DNA of 64,000 bases. Origin: Aldrovandia affinis. Lineage: Eukaryota; Chordata; Actinopteri; Notacanthiformes; Halosauridae. A model generated the notes under the pieces. It did no database searches. It was not told the origin of the DNA and saw only the letters and a program-made list of their open reading frames with translations. This document shows, piece after piece, positions 58,267 to 64,000 of this stretch. Position numbers and translations under genes: made by a program. The DNA lies in NCBI GenBank assembly GCA_029706075.1, contig JAINUG010000039.1, positions 1,522,001 through 1,586,000 on the forward strand, given 5' to 3'. The number at the start of each line of letters is the position of its first letter. Positions within the stretch are counted from its first letter, which is position 1.

Positions 58267-61200
58267 GCATACATTACTATAGTGTAACCAAGTTTGGTGC
58301 CTGTAGCTTCAAAGCTTACATTTTTTGTTAAAAACCACAACCACAACCACAACAATAAGTAATCCTGACAAATAGCAATAGTCTTGGGATGTTTCACATG
58401 CAGACTAATTAGGCTCCTGAGAGCAGAAAAACAACAACAGATGACTACACTTTCTGACTCATTATGACATCAGAACATTCTGTCCTTTCCTGTCAGCTGA
58501 GAAAGGTACTCTTTGGTGTCCCTGTCTTTGACCTATAGAAGCAGTACCAATTCCTGTCTACCGGTGTAAATGTTTACTGTTGTGGTTTAGAAACCCATGT
58601 GCACACACTAAAAAGCATTCTCAGATTTCTCATCATTAAGTAACAGGATGCAATTGTGAAAAACGTCCAAGCTAGAACCATTTGAACTAGCTTGTAAACA
58701 TACAGTGGCTTTTACTATCATTTATTGATATGTATATTGAGTGATTACCACCCTCAAATGCTTCTTGTCCATGATTGGTGTTATTTCCTATGACCATCAG
58801 TGAGGGTTTGGATGGAATCGCTATTACACATTAAATGTATCTTTTTTTACATTTTCCCTGAGGCAGTCTGCTAGTCAAGGACACATTATAAAGTCATTTG
58901 ATATTGAAGATAACCGTCAACCATGGGGTCCCAGAGCAGATCGCTTCTTTGCTGTAACATTGCTTCTAAACCGCTGGCGTAATGTTTGGAGTGTCACCGA
59001 ACACATGATTCTCTCAGTGGTTCATTAATAAAATAATGAATAACAACATGAATAAAAACAAAACAAAAGTGCAACTCGAAGCTTCTGTAACTGGTTCAAT
59101 TTGCAACGACCTCGACGTGTCCTCAAGTCAAAACTTTATTGGTGAACTCCAGATGGAGCACGGATGTACTTTCTGTGAGCGTGAAATTCGAGAGCGATTC
59201 CCGCCATTTTGTACATTCTCTCATTATTTATCCTGTTTTGATCTCTTGGCAGTTGCATGGGCCTGTTTATTATGACATCACATTCAGACTCAACTATTGG
59301 CACTGAAGAACATGGCAAAGGATTGGCATGGAAACACAGAAAGGGATGGTGGGATTGAAAGCAGACCTGATCCACTGCGTGTTTTGGATTCAGGTGTATT
59401 GTTTGTGTGAGCAGGCAGAGGGGAGAAATCACGACCACCAAGCCCTGAATTTTGATACTGATTGATGTTTGGCATATGGCAGCTGCTGACACATTGATTA
59501 CAAGGAGCACAGCTAGTCTCCAGGCTCTGATAGCACATCAAAAAAACAAAGTGACTTACACTTTGGAAACACACTGATTGTTTATGCAAGAACCTATTCT
59601 GCACCACTCCTCAGAATTTTCCAGTAACGGACTCTCCCAGGTTTTGTCAAATGGCTACTTTTTGGAAGGAAGAAAGAAAATCAATTATAAAGTTAATTAC
59701 TTTAATGCATTTTGTTTTCTGCACTGAAAAACTTGAGAATGCATTCTATATTCAAGACACAGTCAAGCTAAATCGTTTACAACTAGCTCTGTGCGCGTAG
59801 CAGACTTTGTGCTCCTCTGTCGCCACAGATCAAAATTAATATCAAAAAAGTGTATGAATTATTAATCAGTGTTTAATAAAAAAACATGGTTAGCAGGACC
59901 TCAATTTGTATCCTTAATGTGTATTTTAGTAACTGTTTTTCATATGCACAGGCAGTAACTAAAAATCCCAAATAAATGAGTAAAACAATATCCTTGGAAA
60001 AAACATTAGCATTACCACCAAGACAGTGAATAGTAACAATTTAAGCTATGTGTACGTATAAGAAGTGCTGATCCTAAATGTCTTGCACTTACATGGTGGG
60101 TAATATTGTTTCCATGTTTTTGCCTCTCCTCCAGAGAACATTCATGCCGCTCCCATCCATCAAGGGGAATGCCTCACTCAGATCAGTCAGATACCACAAT
60201 TCATCTCCCCACTCCCTGATTCAAATCTTTTCCTTTTTTTTTTCAAACAATCTACAGCAACCCCTGGGGAACACTGAAAAATTGCTGCTTTATAATGCCG
60301 CGTCTGTAAAACTAATAGCCCCTGTAGTTAATGTAGCCCGATTTCTCTCAATGCGGTGTGATTTTTCCCCCCCCCCTGTGCCCTTTGACCTCTTTCGTGC
60401 CTGCTGGATAAGCCGTCGATACTCGTTCCCCTGCGCTCTGTGGCCCGGTCCCTCTCCTTCCCCTGCAACGCTTCATGATTCTGCCCCTCTGCGATGGCTC
60501 ATTCAAATTCCAGACACAGCAGTGTGGTGTGTGAGCTGTAGTCCAGGGGTCTGCAGTGGCAGGTTCCAGTTCCAAGCTACAGGGGGAGACCCTTAACCCT
60601 TCATCCAGGGGGGCCCTAGGTCCTTACCCTTAAGCCCTTACCATAGTCTGCCTAGGCTACCTTGCCTATACTAATGTATGTCATTTCAGAAAGCATTTTT
60701 TGTGGTGGTGGTGGTGGTTGGGTCATTGGAGGACTGTTGATTTGACTGATCATTTCCAGGTTAAAACAACCTGTACTATGAGACAATGCAATTTTGATTA
60801 CCAAAAATATAGCCTGCTGTTCTGATATTATGACAAGGTTTTCTGTACGGCTAATTATCTATGCCCTCTGCAGCAGGAGCCAATGCGTACGAGCCAAATC
60901 TTCAGCTTTACGCACTAAATTTGAATCGTTGCCCCCTTTCGTAGTGTGAAACCACGTAATGCTCCACTTTACACTGTTCACGTTCAGCTGCCAGCCCTGC
61001 CCTGGAGGAGACAGTAATGTTACAACTCATCTAAATCTAAATGGGCAGATAGTTCTTTAATTAAGCGGACCACTGGCTGCTTCATAAACCCGGGGGAAGA
61101 CGTTCCGTCGGCGCACTTTCTCATTAAACACCAGTCTCCCCGCTAATGGGCACGCACGCTGCCCTGGCCTTCAGGAAGCCACCCTCCAGTACGACGGGGC

Positions 61201-61515
61201 TCGTCCTGCAACAGCGGGCATCGTGTCACCCGGGCATCCACTTGGGTGCCTCGCAATCCCCGAGGGCTAAGCTACATGTACCGTGCCCACCTCCCCCCCC
61301 GCCTCCACACACACACACACACAGCCTACGAGTGACTGACTGGCTATCCTAGAGGCGCTTAATCAAGTCAATTCCATTCCATTAAGTCCCTCCGATCTTC
61401 CACAAATTAGTCACGTTCGCTCGGTGGCTTCGTCCCGCCACTGTCTGCAGGTCTAATCTTCGGCGCCTGACCCGCAGTGTCCTGCCGATGCCGATGTGCC
61501 GGCAGTGCCTGGGAG
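58267..61515. other. Gene-less stretch
   Basis: No gene recognised. The 172-codon open frame at 60078-60596 is the longest in the window, but its composition follows C/T-rich DNA and it resembles nothing I know. A repeat-free block lies around 60250-60370 (CAGCAACCCCTGGGGAACAC, TAATAGCCCCTGTAGTTAAT) and may be conserved. Confidence 0.5.
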
Positions 61516-61782
61516 CATAGGCGTAGCGTGGGGGGTGCCACCGGTGCGGGCGCACCAGGCGCAAAATTCCGAGGGGCACAACATTTCAGAAGAAGAAAAA
61601 AAAACACAGTCAGGGCAGCGGTCCCCAACCTTTTCTTGCACCACGGACCGGTTTCATGCACAGGGCGTAAAATTCACATTTTTTCCCCCGCTGCCCTAAC
61701 TGGTGGAAGGGACTCAGGGAGTGCTAACGGATTACCGTTACGTGCCTCACCCCGGGTGCTGGCAACCCACGCTACGCCACTG
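61516..61782. mobile_element. hAT-type MITE with perfect 8-bp target duplication and a nested insert
   Basis: The ends CATAGGCGTAGCGTGGG and CCCACGCTACGCCACTG are terminal inverted repeats. Both sides carry CCTGGGAG exactly (61508-61515 and 61783-61790). The 8-bp size and C(A/G)...GGCGTAGC tip fit hAT. A second inverted pair (61607-61620 and 61688-61702) bounds an internal segment with its own hAT-like GGTCCCCAACCTTTTC / ACGGACCGGTTT sequence. There is no coding capacity. Confidence 0.92.
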
Positions 61783-63109
61783 CCTGGGAGTCCTCCCTCC
61801 TCCCTCCTCCTGTGAGCGGCTGCCACACCCGCTCTCCCGTCCACCTCGCGTTGCTCTGTGAATTCTCCACGACGTCCCCTCCCCTTCAATCGTCATACTG
61901 AGGTTACGGTCTGAGCCCCACCCCGGAGGGACTATCATTGTCACCTTTGCTGTATTCTAGGGAACGGTTTATAAATCTGTGTTTTAATGTGTCATGAGAA
62001 ACAGCATCATTAATTAATCGAAATGTCTTGTTGTTTTTTTTCTTTGTTTTTGTAAGCCCTCTCTTCGAATTGCACCAACAGACCGACCTGCCATCGGACC
62101 TTATTTTTCTACTGGTGAGACACCAGATCAGAGCTCCTCTTTTAAGGTCAGAGTGATGAACATGGATGAAGATAACAATGGCAGCTGCTGGAACACACTC
62201 GATACAGAGCCGAGGACAACAGCGGCAGCCTCTCACGTTTCCTTTTATATTAGAGAACTCTCTCCCCTGCAGTTCATTTTATCGCTGCATTACCCAAACC
62301 AAAATGGGGGGAAAAAACACAATACAACATTGTACGGAGAGTAGTCTCATGGATGCGCCTGTTTCTTAATGGCATTTCAAAGGCAGGAAACATTCTACTG
62401 AGTGTTTCAGGGCTTGCTGCTTTTTCTAAAAATAAAATCACCTGTATTGATTTTTGTCATTCCCCTTCCTTGATATAGTCCTAATTTAATGATGCTTTTA
62501 AAGATCCCTACTGAAACTGTTCCTGCCTTTTTTTTACAAGATGTTTAATGTCTGCCACATTACACTGATTAGTTTTGCTATGATAGATATCCTCAAACCG
62601 CTCCTGAAAATGGTAAGGCTGTCTTCCCGTTCTTTTCCATCTCATCTCAGGTTTACCGATTTCACATGAGTTGAAATTCTACATTTTAAATGTGTTCAAA
62701 TTCATATCCATCGCAAGCGGGTGGTATTTTTTCATTACACTCCTGTAGAACTGAAGTAGGGGGGTTAAGAAATAATTTTTATTTTGTTTTGTTTGCATAT
62801 TTTCTTTTCTTTTTGTTTTAGGGACGTTTATTGTAGTAATACAAAATCCCTGAGGCTGAGGGAAATCCACCACAAAAAAACATTGCCTTCTTCTTTTCAC
62901 ACATTGTACATGTGACATGTTTTGCTGTAAAACGCTTTGGTTAAGCCTGTTCTGATATATTTCTGGTAGTTTTGGGGCCTGGAGCATACGGGAGTGTACA
63001 GAGGCTGCATGCTGAACTACAAGAGAATGGATTCATGTGGGCGTTCCCACTTTGATCTCTCTTTGTGGCTACACTGACATCTTTGTGCAATAAATAGCTC
63101 CTTCAGACC

Positions 63110-63260
63110 GGCAACATTGCATAACTGTGTAATTAGCTGTATTCTTTTTTTTTTATTGCTCTTAAGAGTTGAGCTGTAGCATAACCAATTAAACAGGCAT
63201 GCGACCTGCCAGTTACAAGCCTCTCGCTTGTGTCAATGAATTAGGGCCTCACTTGTCCAA
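63110..63260. promoter_or_regulatory. Candidate conserved non-coding element
   Basis: Repeat-free block with GTGTAATTAGCTGTATTC, ATAACCAATTAAACAGGCAT and GTCAATGAATTAGGGCCTCA. It is TAATTA-rich and non-coding. The assignment is inference. Confidence 0.27.
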
Positions 63261-63665
63261 CAATATCATTTTATACCTTTTCTTACTAGGATCAGGCAGG
63301 GTGAGACTGAAGGCTCATTTCCAACCACATTTCCCAGAGGCCTAAGGGTGGAAATGGAGCTTTTTGACATGAATGTTTTGGTTACTTTTCTGTACGGAAA
63401 ATATAAAAAGAATGATTGATGTAAGCAGTTGACCTTTAAGTGATTGATTCCAAATGTTTCGCCCAAATAATTATCTTTATAATACATGGCTTCACAATCA
63501 TATGTATTTGTAGAGTATGGTGCCGGTGTGCATGCATGTCTGTGCCTTTGTGTGTGTGTGTGTGTGTACATCCACACATTGGACAGTATGGTCATTATAA
63601 TGGGTGAAAGAGCACTATTTCAATGTTATTACAGTTTAATAATATGACATGGCTGAAAGAAGGTT

Positions 63666-63666
<1 letters not shown>

Positions 63667-63705
<39 letters not shown>
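63667..63705. repeat. (CA)n microsatellite
   Basis: About 19 CA units, preceded about 100 bp upstream by a short (GT)n run in the opposite sense, which could pair as a hairpin. Confidence 0.95.
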
Positions 63706-63708
<3 letters not shown>

Positions 63709-64000
63709 TTGCTTCTTAAGTTAGAACTCATATGTTACATGCGAACATAGCTGTGAGTTGACACCAGTAGGTGTTGCTCTAGTCAGATCAAAATGCTTCT
63801 GTGGCACTCCTTTTGGTGGGATGTGAATTGGGAGCAGTTAATGGCATGAGTGTTAACAGGGCCCAGCCTGAATGTTGTGCTGCGTTGTTTCTCATGCGTT
63901 GTCAATTACACTTTTTCTCAGTTGTTTACACACGTTTTCTGAAAGCATACCTCATATTCTCAGAACTCTACACACAAATCCAAAAATACACACACAAAAG

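Larger units (their letters stand above)
61783..64000. other. Gene-less stretch to window end
   Basis: No gene recognised. Small GT and CA microsatellites lie at 63547-63568 and 63667-63705. A repeat-free block at 63110-63260 may be conserved. Open frames at 62153-62369 and 62679-62987 show no family features. Confidence 0.5.

Noticed and set aside
60078-60596. 172-codon open reading frame, the longest in the window
   Set aside because: Its serine/proline/phenylalanine-rich composition follows C/T-rich DNA. No homologous family is recognised and there is no supporting context.

Overview
The window looks like teleost fish genomic DNA. It holds the 3' end of one recognisable host gene followed by more than 55 kb with no credible host coding sequence. 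The vertebrate assignment rests on two GABA-A receptor beta-subunit exons with canonical splice sites. The fish assignment rests on the repeats: tRNA-derived SINEs and an L2-clade LINE sharing the 3' tail core GCTTTGGATAAAAGCGTCTG, Tc1/mariner elements with fish-type ends, and many short hAT-like inverted-repeat elements. The species cannot be named from the sequence. The L2-type tail was first described in eels, but related tails occur in other fish.

Layout. 1-4216 is intron. 4217-4461 is the penultimate exon of a GABA-A receptor beta subunit, best matched to beta-3 (gabrb3), covering M2, M3 and the start of the cytoplasmic loop. 4462-6886 is the last intron. 6887-7237 is the last coding exon (loop, M4, stop). 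An AT-rich 3' UTR-like stretch follows. Two diverged direct copies of a roughly 300-330 bp sequence lie one in each intron, upstream of each exon.

From about 9 kb to 64 kb the DNA is gene-poor. It contains SINEs of several families (604, 2078, 12228, 13501, 13751, 14277, 31930, 41703, 57733), an L2 LINE 3' end (32725-33235), a damaged but nearly full-length Tc1 element (40311-41431), and a 3' Tc1 half joined to an L2 reverse-transcriptase fragment (54629-55358). There are hAT-type short elements, three with clear 8-bp target-site duplications (4957-5157, 21669-21832, 61516-61782). A 610-bp near-perfect palindrome lies at 31005-31614, a smaller fold-back unit at 45484-45632, and many dinucleotide tracts and G-runs throughout. 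Between the repeats lie mixed-composition blocks rich in TAATTA/ATTA cores that could be conserved regulatory elements. That is inference and needs alignment.

I found no operon-like system, CRISPR array, LTR retroelement or virus-derived element, and no clearly new protein system. The most unusual structural features are the long young palindrome, the paired intronic repeat in the receptor gene, and the retroposition network in which unrelated tRNA-headed SINEs carry the tail of the L2 LINE present in the same window.
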